A stretch of 64,000 bases of DNA, taken from positions 186,001 through 250,000 of the forward strand of contig NZ_CP010803.1 of the NCBI RefSeq assembly GCF_000960975.1, given 5' to 3'. Of the stretch, positions 44,531 to 52,654 are shown one piece after another. The notes below the pieces were generated by a model. It did no database searches. It was not told the origin of the DNA and was given only the letters and a program-made list of their open reading frames with translations. Made by a program: the position numbers and the translations under genes. Within the stretch, counting starts at the first letter, position 1; the number at the start of each line of letters is the position of its first letter. Source of the stretch: Martelella endophytica (lineage in GTDB: Bacteria; Pseudomonadota; Alphaproteobacteria; Rhizobiales; Rhizobiaceae).

Positions 44531-45253
44531 ATGAGCATCAGCAGCAACACGGCAGAGACGACTTTCGAGGAGAAACTGGCGGGCCTGGACCTTGAGGGGC
44601 GCCTGCGACTGACCGCCGAGACCGGCAGGCCCGCCGTCTTCACCACCAGCCTCGGCATCGAGGACCAGGTGATCACCGCCGCCATCGCCACCGCCCGCCT
44701 GCCGATCCGCATTGTCACCCTCGACACCGGCCGCCTGTTCGACGAGACGCTGGCGCTCATCGAGGAGACCGAGGCGCGCTACGGCATTGCGATCGAGCGC
44801 TTCGTGCCGGATGAGGGAGCGGTTGCCGGCTATGTGGCCGATTACGGCCGCAACGGATTCTATGAAAGCGTTGAAGCCCGCCACGCCTGCTGTCAGATCC
44901 GCAAGCTGGAGCCGCTGGCGCGCGCGCTCGCCGGCGCAAGCTACTGGGTGACGGGGCTGAGGCGCGGCCAGTCCGGCAACCGCGCGACGACGCCGTTTTC
45001 AGAACCCGACCGGGCCCGCAGTCTCACCAAGATCAATCCGCTCGCCGACTGGAACATCGAGGATATACGATCCTACGTTGCCGCCGAGGGCGTGCCGGTA
45101 AACCCGCTGCACGAGCGCGGTTATCCGTCGATCGGCTGCGCCCCTTGCACCCGCGCCATCCGTCCGGGAGAGCCGGAACGCGCCGGCCGCTGGTGGTGGG
45201 AAAACGACGCCAAGCGCGAATGCGGCCTGCATGTCGCCAAGGCCGCCGGCTGA
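44531..45253 (+). CDS. cysH: APS reductase (adenylyl-sulfate reductase), CysH family
   Basis: 240 residues. Reduces activated sulfate to sulfite. The 4Fe-4S ligands are C120-C121 (ACCQIRK) and C203-x2-C206 (GCAPC), which mark the APS-using type rather than the enteric PAPS type. The catalytic Cys is C231 in ECGLH. PP-loop-like TTSLGIEDQVI binds the substrate. Unlike in many rhizobia, cysDN and sirohaem sulfite reductase genes are not adjacent. The sulfate transporter lies 34 kb upstream. Confidence 0.95.
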   Translation: MSISSNTAETTFEEKLAGLDLEGRLRLTAETGRPAVFTTSLGIEDQVITAAIATARLPIRIVTLDTGRLFDETLALIEETEARYGIAIERFVPDEGAVAGYVADYGRNGFYESVEARHACCQIRKLEPLARALAGASYWVTGLRRGQSGNRATTPFSEPDRARSLTKINPLADWNIEDIRSYVAAEGVPVNPLHERGYPSIGCAPCTRAIRPGEPERAGRWWWENDAKRECGLHVAKAAG

Positions 45254-45281
45254 CCGCTCGTCAGCCGCGCGGATTGCGCCG

Positions 45282-46310
45282 TCAGCGCCGGGTCGAGCGG
45301 CCCTCGATCAGCCCGAAAGGCAATTCGACGGCGGCTTCCGGCCTCACGCCCTCGCTCATGAAATGCATGATCATTTCCGCGGCCTTGTAGCCGATCTCGT
45401 AGAGCGGCACATAGATCGAGGTCAGCGGCGGATCGGCCATATCGGCGAAGGCGAGACCGTTATACCCACAGATTCCGAGCTCCTCCGGCACCCTCAGACC
45501 GAGCTGCTGGGCCCCGAAATAGACGCCGAGCGCCAGTTCGTCATCGTGACAGAAAACGGCATCGATATCCGGACGGCGCTCGCGCATGCGATGCAGCATG
45601 ATGATACCCTGCTCGAGCGGGTTGCCATCCTCGGCATCGAAGATCAGCGCCGGGTCATAGGTGCCGGCCTTGCTCAGCACATCGCGATAGCCTTCGAAGC
45701 GCCGCCGTGACCGGATATCCTTGCCACCGCCAAGCATGGCGATGCGTTCATACCCCTTGGACAGCAGATGCTCGACGGCTGCCGCAGCGGCCGAGCGGTG
45801 ACGGATGCCGACGCCCATGTCGAGCGGCTCAAGGCTGGTATCCATCATCTGGACGACGGGGCAGTCGATCTCGGCGATCAGCGCCCGGTTGACCGGAAAT
45901 TCCGCGACGCTTTCGAGAATGATGCCGGCCGGGTTCTGCGCCACGAACAGGGAGAGCTGCTTGGCTTCCTCGGCGGCATTGAGGCCGATATTGGCGAATT
46001 GCGTGCTGACATCGGAGCTCTGGAACCGCTCCTCGATGCCCTTTGCCGCATGAAAAAAACCGCTCATTTCGAGGATCGGGCCGAGCACGGCGACGACGCC
46101 GCTATGCCGGCTGGCAAGCGCCCGCGCGGCGAAATTCGGCACATAGCCGATTTCCTCGACCACATTGAGGATGGTTTCGCGCAGCTTGTCGCTGACCTTG
46201 TGGGGTTCACGCAGCGCCCGCGAGACGGTGATGGGGCTGACGCCCGCAAGCCGCGCCACATCACTCAACGTCGTCCGTGCTCTTGCACCACCCCTCAGCC
46301 TGAATGACAA
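45282..46310 (-). CDS. LacI-family transcriptional regulator
   Basis: 342 residues. HTH and hinge TTLSDVARLAGVSPITVSRALREPHKVSDKLRETILNVVEEIGYVPNFAARALAS, then a periplasmic-binding-like domain ending in VPLYEIGYKAAEMIMHFMSEG. GntR/PurR-like. No sugar gene is adjacent, so its target is unknown. It is convergent with cysH; GGCTGAC-cgctc-GTCAGCC at 45248-45266 overlaps the cysH stop and may help end both transcripts. AAAAC-n8-GTTTT at 46329-46346 could be an autoregulatory site. Confidence 0.92.
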   Translation of the reverse strand: MSFRLRGGARARTTLSDVARLAGVSPITVSRALREPHKVSDKLRETILNVVEEIGYVPNFAARALASRHSGVVAVLGPILEMSGFFHAAKGIEERFQSSDVSTQFANIGLNAAEEAKQLSLFVAQNPAGIILESVAEFPVNRALIAEIDCPVVQMMDTSLEPLDMGVGIRHRSAAAAAVEHLLSKGYERIAMLGGGKDIRSRRRFEGYRDVLSKAGTYDPALIFDAEDGNPLEQGIIMLHRMRERRPDIDAVFCHDDELALGVYFGAQQLGLRVPEELGICGYNGLAFADMADPPLTSIYVPLYEIGYKAAEMIMHFMSEGVRPEAAVELPFGLIEGRSTRR

Positions 46311-46487
46311 AATCTCTTCCCCTGTATCAAAACCGAACGCCGTTTTCGCATTGCAAGTGGCACGGTATTTCGGAATCGTCTAAAGCGCACGCCCGGAGCA
46401 TGCCCCAAATTCCCGCCAAAGGCAAAGTCTGCGCGCCTGCTTACCAAGCATTGTTCAGAAGCAACCGCCAGTCCATCAAAAACGCTA

Positions 46488-47708
46488 TCAGCCGGTCGAC
46501 AATGCCTTGAGATCGGTCGCCGGATCCGCAATCACATCGGGCGACGGCCGCAGGCCTGCAGCCAACATTTTCTTCCCGGCAACATAGGCACGCGCATCAT
46601 TGATCGCGTCGACGGCAAGCAATTCGTCGCCACGGAAGTACCAGACGGAAACGCTGCCCTCGCGGGGGCCTGGCCTCACCACGGTGGCGTCATAACCATC
46701 GTTAAATCCGGCAATCTGTAGCTTCACGTTATACTGATCGGACCAGAACCACGGTTCGGCGACATAGGGCGCCGGCGTGCCGGCGATCACACCGGCCACG
46801 GCCTCGCTCTGGTCAACGGCGTTGGGCACGCTTTCGAAGCGGACGCGGCGTCCGGCAAAGGGCTGTTCGGCACAGTCGCCAATGGCGTAGATATCGGGGT
46901 CGGAGCTGCGCCCGAAGGCATCGACGACGATGCCGTTGCCGACCGCAAGCCCTGCCCGCTGGGCAAGGTCGTCATTCGGCGTGACGCCGATGCCGGTCAG
47001 CACGATGTCAACGGCGAGCGTGCTGCCATCAGACAGACGAGCGCGCGTCACCCGGCCGCCTTCACCCTCGAGGAGTTCAATGCCGGTATTTTCGCGGATA
47101 TCGACACCATGACTGCGGTGGATGGCGCGCATGATGTCGGAGGTCTCGGGTGCCGCGACACGCTTGAGGATGCGATCGGCCATCTCGATGACGGTGACCG
47201 AAACATCGAATTTCCGCGCAACCGCCGCCGCTTCGAGCCCGACATAGCCGCCGCCGATGACGAGCATGTGCCGGCCGGGCTGCATTTCCTCCCTCAGCGC
47301 ATCAGCGTCGCGCTTGTCGCGCATGACGAAGACGCCGGAAAGGTCACCGCCGAGATCGCGCGGCAGACGCCGGGGCGTGGCGCCGGTCGCCAACACCAGC
47401 GTGCCGTAGCCGATCCGTTCGCCATCCTGCAGCACGACTTCGCGCGACTTCCGGTCTATGGCCTCGACGAAGGCCGCGAGGCGGAGGTCAATGCTGTTTT
47501 CCGCGTACCAGCCTTCGGGCCTGAACAGCAGCCTGTCGAAGGTCATCTCGTCCAACAGGTATTTCTTGGAGAGCGGCGGCCGCTGGTAGGGCGCCACCGC
47601 CTCGGCACCGATGAGGGTGATGGCGCGCCGGTCACCGAGGCCCCTCAGCTTCGCTGCGAGCGCAAAGCCGGCCTGTCCTGCGCCGACGATGACGATCCTG
47701 TCGGTCAT
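46488..47708 (-). CDS. FAD-dependent ferredoxin/rubredoxin reductase
   Basis: 406 residues from ATG 47708, with GAGGAGA upstream. FAD-binding motif IVIVGAGQAGFALAAKLR, TLVLATGATPRRLP, NAD-binding VIGGGYVGLEAAAVARKFDVSVTVIE, and FAD motif DIYAIGDCAEQPF. The C-terminal reductase domain (WFWSDQYNVKLQIAGF) matches the ferredoxin reductases of P450 and dioxygenase systems (ThcD/BphA4-like). No ferredoxin, P450 or dioxygenase gene is in the window, so its electron acceptor is unknown. Confidence 0.93.
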   Translation of the reverse strand: MTDRIVIVGAGQAGFALAAKLRGLGDRRAITLIGAEAVAPYQRPPLSKKYLLDEMTFDRLLFRPEGWYAENSIDLRLAAFVEAIDRKSREVVLQDGERIGYGTLVLATGATPRRLPRDLGGDLSGVFVMRDKRDADALREEMQPGRHMLVIGGGYVGLEAAAVARKFDVSVTVIEMADRILKRVAAPETSDIMRAIHRSHGVDIRENTGIELLEGEGGRVTRARLSDGSTLAVDIVLTGIGVTPNDDLAQRAGLAVGNGIVVDAFGRSSDPDIYAIGDCAEQPFAGRRVRFESVPNAVDQSEAVAGVIAGTPAPYVAEPWFWSDQYNVKLQIAGFNDGYDATVVRPGPREGSVSVWYFRGDELLAVDAINDARAYVAGKKMLAAGLRPSPDVIADPATDLKALSTG

Positions 47709-47784
47709 GATGTCTCCTCGTTGCCTTTCGCAAGGCTTACGGCGCGCCCCATCATCCGTCAATTGTCCGCAGGCGCGCAAAGAA

Positions 47785-47809
47785 AAACCCGGGCGCCGGG
47801 CCCGGGTTT
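47785..47809 (-). terminator. Terminator of the orphan TRAP binding-protein gene
   Basis: Perfect 10-bp stem AAACCCGGGC / GCCCGGGTTT with a 5-nt loop, followed on the minus strand by TTCTTT. It lies 28 nt after the stop at 47838. Confidence 0.8.
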
Positions 47810-47837
47810 CTCACGTCAAAGTGACGGTCCGTGAAGC

Positions 47838-48944
47838 TTACAGGTTACCCTTGCGCTGCTGCACCATCATGTACTTGTCGAAGGAGAACTCGGCGAGCTG
47901 CATCCACAGATAGGCGTCCTTCTTGAACTCCTGCTGGCTGTCATAGATGCGCTTGAACCATGCGTTCTCGGCCGAAATGCCGGCAAAGACTTCCTGCGAT
48001 ACCGTGTAGCAGGCATCGAGGATTTCCTCGTTGAACGGCTTCAGCACGGCGCCATCGGCGACGAGCTGGCGCAGCGCCTTCGGGTTGCCGACATCGTAGC
48101 GGGCGAGCATGTCGAGATTGACGGCATCGCAGGCGTCGGTGAGGACCTGCTTGTAGCTGTCCGGCAGGTCGTTGAACTTGTCGAGATTGGTGAAGGCGTG
48201 GATGACCGGGCCGCCTTCCCACCAAGCCGGGTAGTAGTAATACTTGGCGACCTTGACGAGGCCGAGGCTTAGATCATCATAGGGGCCGACGAATTCGGTG
48301 GCGTCGATGGTGCCGCGCTCCAGAGCCGAGTAGACGTCGCCGGCAGCGATCTGCTGCGGGGTGACGCCGAGCTTCGCCATCACCTGGCCGGCGAGACCAG
48401 CGATGCGCATCTTCAGGCCCTTGAGGTCTTCAACGGAGTTGATCTCCTTGGAGAACCAGCCGCCCATCTGCGCGCCGGTGTTGCCCGCCGGGCGTCCCCA
48501 GACGCCCTTTTCGGCGAAAAACTCGTCGAAAAGATCGTTGCCGCCGGCCTGATAGAGCCATGCGTTCTTCAGGCGCGCATTCATGCCGAAGGGAACGGCC
48601 GTGCCGAGACCATAGGTCATGTCCTGGCCGATATAGTAGTAGGACGGCGTGTGGCACATCTCGATGGTGCCGTCGCGCACCGCATCAAGCACCTGCAGCG
48701 GCGGCACGATCTCGCCACCCGCATAGACCTGGATTTCGAAATTGCCGTCGGTCGCGGCGCTGACGCGATCGGCAATGCCGGTCGCACCGGAATAGAGGAT
48801 GTCGAGCGACTGCGGAAAGGCAGACGAGAGCCTCCACGTCAGCTTCGGGTTTTCCTGGGCAATGGCCGGGGCGGCAAGGGCTGCGGGGGCAAGGGCGCCG
48901 GCCGAAGCGACACCCGCCTTCTTGAAGAATGTGCGGCGATCCAT
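47838..48944 (-). CDS. TRAP substrate-binding protein with Tat signal (TakP-like)
   Basis: 368 residues from ATG 48944. Twin-arginine motif DRRTFFKKAG, then a hydrophobic core and cleavage near AIAQ. LTWRLSSAFPQSLDILYSGA, GGEIVPPLQVLDAVRDGTIEM, KGLKMRIAGLAGQVMAKLGVTPQQIAAGDVYSALERGTIDATEFVGPYDD and YYPAWWEGGP fit the 2-oxoacid-binding TakP group. No DctQM genes are next to it, so it must work with permeases elsewhere. A reading 39 residues longer is rejected because it hides the Tat motif. Confidence 0.92.
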   Translation of the reverse strand: MDRRTFFKKAGVASAGALAPAALAAPAIAQENPKLTWRLSSAFPQSLDILYSGATGIADRVSAATDGNFEIQVYAGGEIVPPLQVLDAVRDGTIEMCHTPSYYYIGQDMTYGLGTAVPFGMNARLKNAWLYQAGGNDLFDEFFAEKGVWGRPAGNTGAQMGGWFSKEINSVEDLKGLKMRIAGLAGQVMAKLGVTPQQIAAGDVYSALERGTIDATEFVGPYDDLSLGLVKVAKYYYYPAWWEGGPVIHAFTNLDKFNDLPDSYKQVLTDACDAVNLDMLARYDVGNPKALRQLVADGAVLKPFNEEILDACYTVSQEVFAGISAENAWFKRIYDSQQEFKKDAYLWMQLAEFSFDKYMMVQQRKGNL

Positions 48945-49263
48945 GAAGGGGTTTCCTGCTTGCGTTCTTATGAGGAGAGCGCCGGGGCAGACCCGGAACA
49001 GGCCTGCCGGACCGGCCGATCCGTACCGGGCGGTACTAGACGGTTTTTCGGGGCCGCGCAAGCCTGAACACCCTGGTGTCGCGGATTTTCAGTGCGTCGA
49101 GGCTACTGTCTTGAAAAAACGCGTGGACGAGGCAAGTGGAATCTGTCGCGCTTTTGACATCGTGCCACGCTATAGCTTGCGCGAAATAAAACGTGAGTCG
49201 TGCGGAACCTTTCCCGGCATGGATAGTTTTCCAGAAGTTTCCGCTCTTTCAGGACCAACCCCA
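48945..49263. other. Upstream region of the TRAP receptor gene (no gene)
   Basis: 319 bp between divergent starts. It holds a near-perfect palindrome GTACCG-gg-CGGTAC at 49023-49036, about 80 bp from the TRAP start, which may be an operator. The part 49090-49230 is less GC-rich. The frame is open through this stretch but encodes nothing recognisable. Confidence 0.4.
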
Positions 49264-49890
49264 ATGCAAGACTGCCGCACGCAGAGTGAGCCCTCTCCCC
49301 TCGAAGATGTGGCAACCCTGCCCATAATCGAGGATGGCCTCTTCGATACCCTGCCCGGCACGCCCCTGCCGCTGATCGACTTCAGCGGCCCGCACCCGGT
49401 CGCTCGGGGTGCTCTTCCGCTGGCCAGCCTGCGCGATCCGCTGCCGGAAGCCCTGACGCTGATGGCCCGGATCGACGAGGACGGCGCTCTTCTCGAACTC
49501 TGCGGCATTTCCGGACTTGGCCGCTGGCGCGGCGCGCTGGCAACGACTGGCGACGACGGTATCCTGACGGTTTTCGGCTGCAGCCAGCGCGACATGGCCG
49601 TTGCGGCCAACGCCGTGATCAAGGCGGGCGGCGGACTGGCAGTGACGGAAGGGGACTGGATCAACGCCCTTATCCGCCTGCCAGGCGAAGGCATGTCGAC
49701 AGATTTCGACCTTGCCGAAACCGCGCGCGAGATCGAGAGCCTGCGCAATGCGCTTGACGTCATCGTCGACTGGAAGCCACCCTTCCTGCTGAAGAAGCTT
49801 TTTGCCACGCCTCTGAGCCCGACGACGGAAAGCAACCAGGCGTCCAGGTTCGGACCTGATAGCGACTACCCAATGGTCGCAGCCGAGTAG
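49264..49890 (+). CDS. Standalone adenine-deaminase C-terminal-like protein
   Basis: 208 residues from ATG 49264, with CAGGA upstream. The middle GISGLGRWRGALATTGDDGILTVFGCSQRDMAVAANAVIKAGGGLAVTEG plus LPGEGMSTDFD resembles the C-terminal domain of adenine deaminase (Ade), where the same order of Gly-rich and LP..G.MS motifs occurs. The amidohydrolase metal-binding half (about 350-400 residues) is absent, and no remnant is seen upstream. Either a free-standing conserved domain of unknown function or a decayed ade. Similarity is from memory of the family, moderate certainty. Confidence 0.62.
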   Translation: MQDCRTQSEPSPLEDVATLPIIEDGLFDTLPGTPLPLIDFSGPHPVARGALPLASLRDPLPEALTLMARIDEDGALLELCGISGLGRWRGALATTGDDGILTVFGCSQRDMAVAANAVIKAGGGLAVTEGDWINALIRLPGEGMSTDFDLAETAREIESLRNALDVIVDWKPPFLLKKLFATPLSPTTESNQASRFGPDSDYPMVAAE

Positions 49891-50068
49891 TTTCGGGTCT
49901 TTGTGGCATTGTGGCCATCCTCTTTCATCTTTTTGAATCGCGAAACTTCGCGCTGCCCTCTTGCCGCGCAGAAGCCTCATCGTGCTGCGAACTCAGGCTC
50001 GCTGCAATCACGCCCCTCAGTGAATGATCATTCTATCGCCTGCCGGTTGCTTACTGAATTCGCCTTTG

Positions 50069-50092
50069 ATATGACTGACCGGTCAGTCATAT
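50069..50092. promoter_or_regulatory. Perfect 24-bp palindromic TetR operator
   Basis: ATATGACTGACC followed directly by its reverse complement GGTCAGTCATAT. It lies 26 bp upstream of the tetR start codon, in the only promoter region of the efflux operon. The TGACCGGTCA core is like sites of other TetR/AcrR repressors. Autoregulation is very likely. Confidence 0.85.
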
Positions 50093-50118
50093 TTTGTGCA
50101 GCAAGAGGGAAGCTGGAG

Positions 50119-50760
50119 ATGGCAGAGAAAAAGAGGGACGTCCGGGCGACACGAAAGCGTTCCGGGCCGGAGGTGAGGCGGCAGGCGGTGCTCGATGCGG
50201 CGCTCTCCACATTTGCCGAGAAAGGGTTCGCCAATGCCCGCATCGAAGATATCGCGAGGGCGGCAGGCGTCGGCAAGGGCACGGTCTATCTCTACTTCCC
50301 GGACAAGGAGAGCCTGTTCAAGTCGCTTGTCGGCACCTACCTAACGCCGCACATCGAACAGGCCAGCCGTTTTTTCGAGACGCCGTCACAGTCCCCACGA
50401 GCAACGCTTTCCGCTTTCTACAGCCTGATCCAGAATGAGGTGCTGAATACCGAGCGCGCAGATCTTGTGCGGCTGATGATTACCGAAATGCCGACCTTCC
50501 CCGAGATTGCACAGTTTTACCACGACAACCTCATAGAGCCCGCCATGCAGCTCGTGCAGAGGCTTCTGGCCGTCGCCCACGAACGCGGCGAACTGCGATC
50601 GCCACACGCACTGAAAGCACCGCAGATGGTGGCCGCGCCGATCGTGATGTCTGTGGTCTGGGGGTCGCTCTTCGCCAATTTCGGTACGCTCGACCGACAG
50701 GCAGCCTTCGAACTGAGCCTTGACACCCTGTTCAGATCGCCCGCGGAGGACACCCCATGA
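50119..50760 (+). CDS. TetR-family repressor of efflux operon
   Basis: 213 residues from ATG 50119 (MAEKKRDVRATRKRSGP), with GAGGGAAGCTGGAG upstream. HTH residues about 19-66: RRQAVLDAALSTFAEKGFANARIEDIARAAGVGKGTVYLYFPDKESLFKSLV. The C-terminal ligand domain resembles TetR_C_33-type regulators (CecR/YbiH-like). The stop overlaps the hlyD start by 4 nt, so it is the first gene of the operon it presumably represses through the palindrome upstream. Confidence 0.93.
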   Translation: MAEKKRDVRATRKRSGPEVRRQAVLDAALSTFAEKGFANARIEDIARAAGVGKGTVYLYFPDKESLFKSLVGTYLTPHIEQASRFFETPSQSPRATLSAFYSLIQNEVLNTERADLVRLMITEMPTFPEIAQFYHDNLIEPAMQLVQRLLAVAHERGELRSPHALKAPQMVAAPIVMSVVWGSLFANFGTLDRQAAFELSLDTLFRSPAEDTP

Positions 50761-51722
50761 AAAGACTGGCCGCGCTTGTCGTCGTCCTTGCCCTCGCGAT
50801 CGCCGCCGGCTTCATCTTCCTGCGCCATGACGACGATCAGGGCTGGCTCGGCTGGGTGGAGGCGGACATGGTCTATGTCGGCGCCACGTCGACCGCTCGC
50901 CTCACCGAGCTGACCGTTTCGGAGGGCGATATCGCCACGAAGGACGCAACGCTGTTCTCGCTTCAGGCCGACAGCGAAAAGGCCGCGGTCGATACCGCCA
51001 GCGCCAACCTGAAAAAGGCCGAAGCAGCGCTCTCGCTGGCAAGGGCGCCGATGGACCGGGAGCAGGAGCTTGAAGCGCTCGAAGCCTCCCGCGCCGAAGC
51101 CCAGGCCGCCTTCGACTATGCCCAGAAAGCCCTCACCCGCGCTCAGGCACTGGTGAAGCAGCAGAGCGGCACAGAAGCCAATCTCGATGACGCGGTCAGC
51201 AACTATGCCCAGGCCAAGGCCGCCCTCGACAAGATCAACGCCCAGATCGCGCTTGGCAAATTGCCGCAGCGCGACCAGCAGATATCCCAGGCCGAGCAGC
51301 AGGTCGCCGCGGCTGAAGGCGATCTCGCCAATGCCCGAGCCACGCTCGCGCTCAAGACCGTGACGTCGCCCGCGACCGGCAAGGTTCAGCAGGTCTATTA
51401 CCGCGTCGGCGAGGTGGCCCCCGCCGGGCGGCCGGTGATTTCGCTGCTGCCGCCGGAAAACGTCAACATCGAATTCTTCGTGCCCGAGCAGAGCCGCGCG
51501 GGGATCGCGACCGGCGACAGGATCAGCTTCACCTGCGATGGCTGCGAGGCCGGGGAAGCTACCGTGAGCTTCATAGCCGAGGATGCGGAGTACACCCCGC
51601 CGGAAATCTTCTCCCGGGAGGAACGCGCGAAAATGGTCTACCGGGTCAGGGCCCGCCCTTCCGACCCCGCGACCCTTCCGGTCGGCCTGCCTGTGGAAGT
51701 CACGCTCGGGAGCCGGCCATGA
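50757..51722 (+). CDS. HlyD-family membrane fusion protein (YbhG-like)
   Basis: 321 residues. One N-terminal membrane anchor (LAALVVVLALAIAAGFIFL), then barrel-sandwich halves around a long alpha-hairpin (residues about 75-205: SEKAAVDTASANLKKAEAAL, AEAQAAFDYAQKALTRAQALVKQQSGTEANLDDAVSNYAQAKAALDKI). PATGKVQQVYYRVGEVAPAGRPVISLLPPENVNIEFFVPE closes the second half. Periplasmic adaptor for the ABC pump. Four-nt overlaps with both neighbours. Confidence 0.94.
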   Translation: MKRLAALVVVLALAIAAGFIFLRHDDDQGWLGWVEADMVYVGATSTARLTELTVSEGDIATKDATLFSLQADSEKAAVDTASANLKKAEAALSLARAPMDREQELEALEASRAEAQAAFDYAQKALTRAQALVKQQSGTEANLDDAVSNYAQAKAALDKINAQIALGKLPQRDQQISQAEQQVAAAEGDLANARATLALKTVTSPATGKVQQVYYRVGEVAPAGRPVISLLPPENVNIEFFVPEQSRAGIATGDRISFTCDGCEAGEATVSFIAEDAEYTPPEIFSREERAKMVYRVRARPSDPATLPVGLPVEVTLGSRP

Positions 51723-52654
51723 ATGCCGCCGAAAACGTCATCTCGGTCGAGGGTCTGACGAAGAGCTTCAGCGGCCGCACCGTGGTCGACCATCTCACCA
51801 TGAGCGTGAAGAAGGGCGCGATCCACGGCTTCCTCGGGCCGAACGGGTCCGGCAAGACCACGACCATTCGCATGCTCTGCGGGCTGCTGACGCCCGACAG
51901 CGGTTCCGGCACCTGCCTTGGCTACGACATCACCCGCGACGGCGAGAAGCTGCGCCGCCGGGTCGGCTACATGACCCAGCGGTTTTCGCTCTACCAGGAC
52001 CTCACCATCCGCGAGAACCTCGATTTCGTCGCCCGCATCCACGGGCTCGACAATCCGAGGAAGCGGGTCTCCGAGGCGATCGAGCGGCTCGGGCTCGGCG
52101 GGCGCGAGAAGCAGCTTGCCGGCAATCTTTCCGGCGGCTGGAAACAGCGTCTTGCGCTGGGCGCCTGCACCCTGCCCGATCCGGACCTGCTGCTGCTCGA
52201 CGAGCCGACTGCCGGCGTCGACCCCAAGGCGCGGCGCGAATTCTGGACCGAAATCCACGCATTGGCCGCAGACGGCCTGTCGGTGCTGGTCTCCACCCAC
52301 TACATGGACGAGGCCGAGCGCTGCCACGAGATCGCCTACATGGCCTATGGCAAGCTGATGGTGACGGGCACGGTGGACGAGGTGGTCGCCTCGGCGAACC
52401 TCAAGAGCTACCTGATCACCGGCGCCGATGTTCATGCGCTGCAGGCGGAACTGGAAAAGGCCGACGGCGTCGATCTCGTCGCCCCCTTCGGCGCATCGCT
52501 CCACGTCTGCGGCCGCGACCGCGACGCGCTCGAGCGCGCATTGCAGCCCTATCGCGACCGGCCGGACACCCACTGCAAGCCCGGCGAGACGACGCTGGAA
52601 GACGCGTTCATCTATCTCATGGGTTCATCGAAGGACAATTTCGATGACGGCTGA
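51719..52654 (+). CDS. ABC efflux ATPase (YbhF-like, single domain)
   Basis: 311 residues. Walker A GPNGSGKTTTIRMLCG, Q-loop YMTQRFSLYQDLTIRENL, signature LSGGWKQRLALGACTL, Walker B LLLLDEPTAGVDP and switch STHYMDEA. One domain, in contrast to the two-domain E. coli YbhF. The C-terminal part carries the ABC-2-type regulatory extension (GETTLEDAFIYLMG). Overlaps the permease start by 11 nt. Confidence 0.95.
   Translation: MNAAENVISVEGLTKSFSGRTVVDHLTMSVKKGAIHGFLGPNGSGKTTTIRMLCGLLTPDSGSGTCLGYDITRDGEKLRRRVGYMTQRFSLYQDLTIRENLDFVARIHGLDNPRKRVSEAIERLGLGGREKQLAGNLSGGWKQRLALGACTLPDPDLLLLDEPTAGVDPKARREFWTEIHALAADGLSVLVSTHYMDEAERCHEIAYMAYGKLMVTGTVDEVVASANLKSYLITGADVHALQAELEKADGVDLVAPFGASLHVCGRDRDALERALQPYRDRPDTHCKPGETTLEDAFIYLMGSSKDNFDDG

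Noticed and set aside
44531..45253. CysH as a PAPS reductase
   Set aside because: The CC and CxxC cluster cysteines mark the APS-reducing type.
48799..49263. Long upstream extension of the adenine-deaminase-C-like gene
   Set aside because: Its first part is antisense to the Tat signal of the TRAP receptor gene and has no Ade-like motif.
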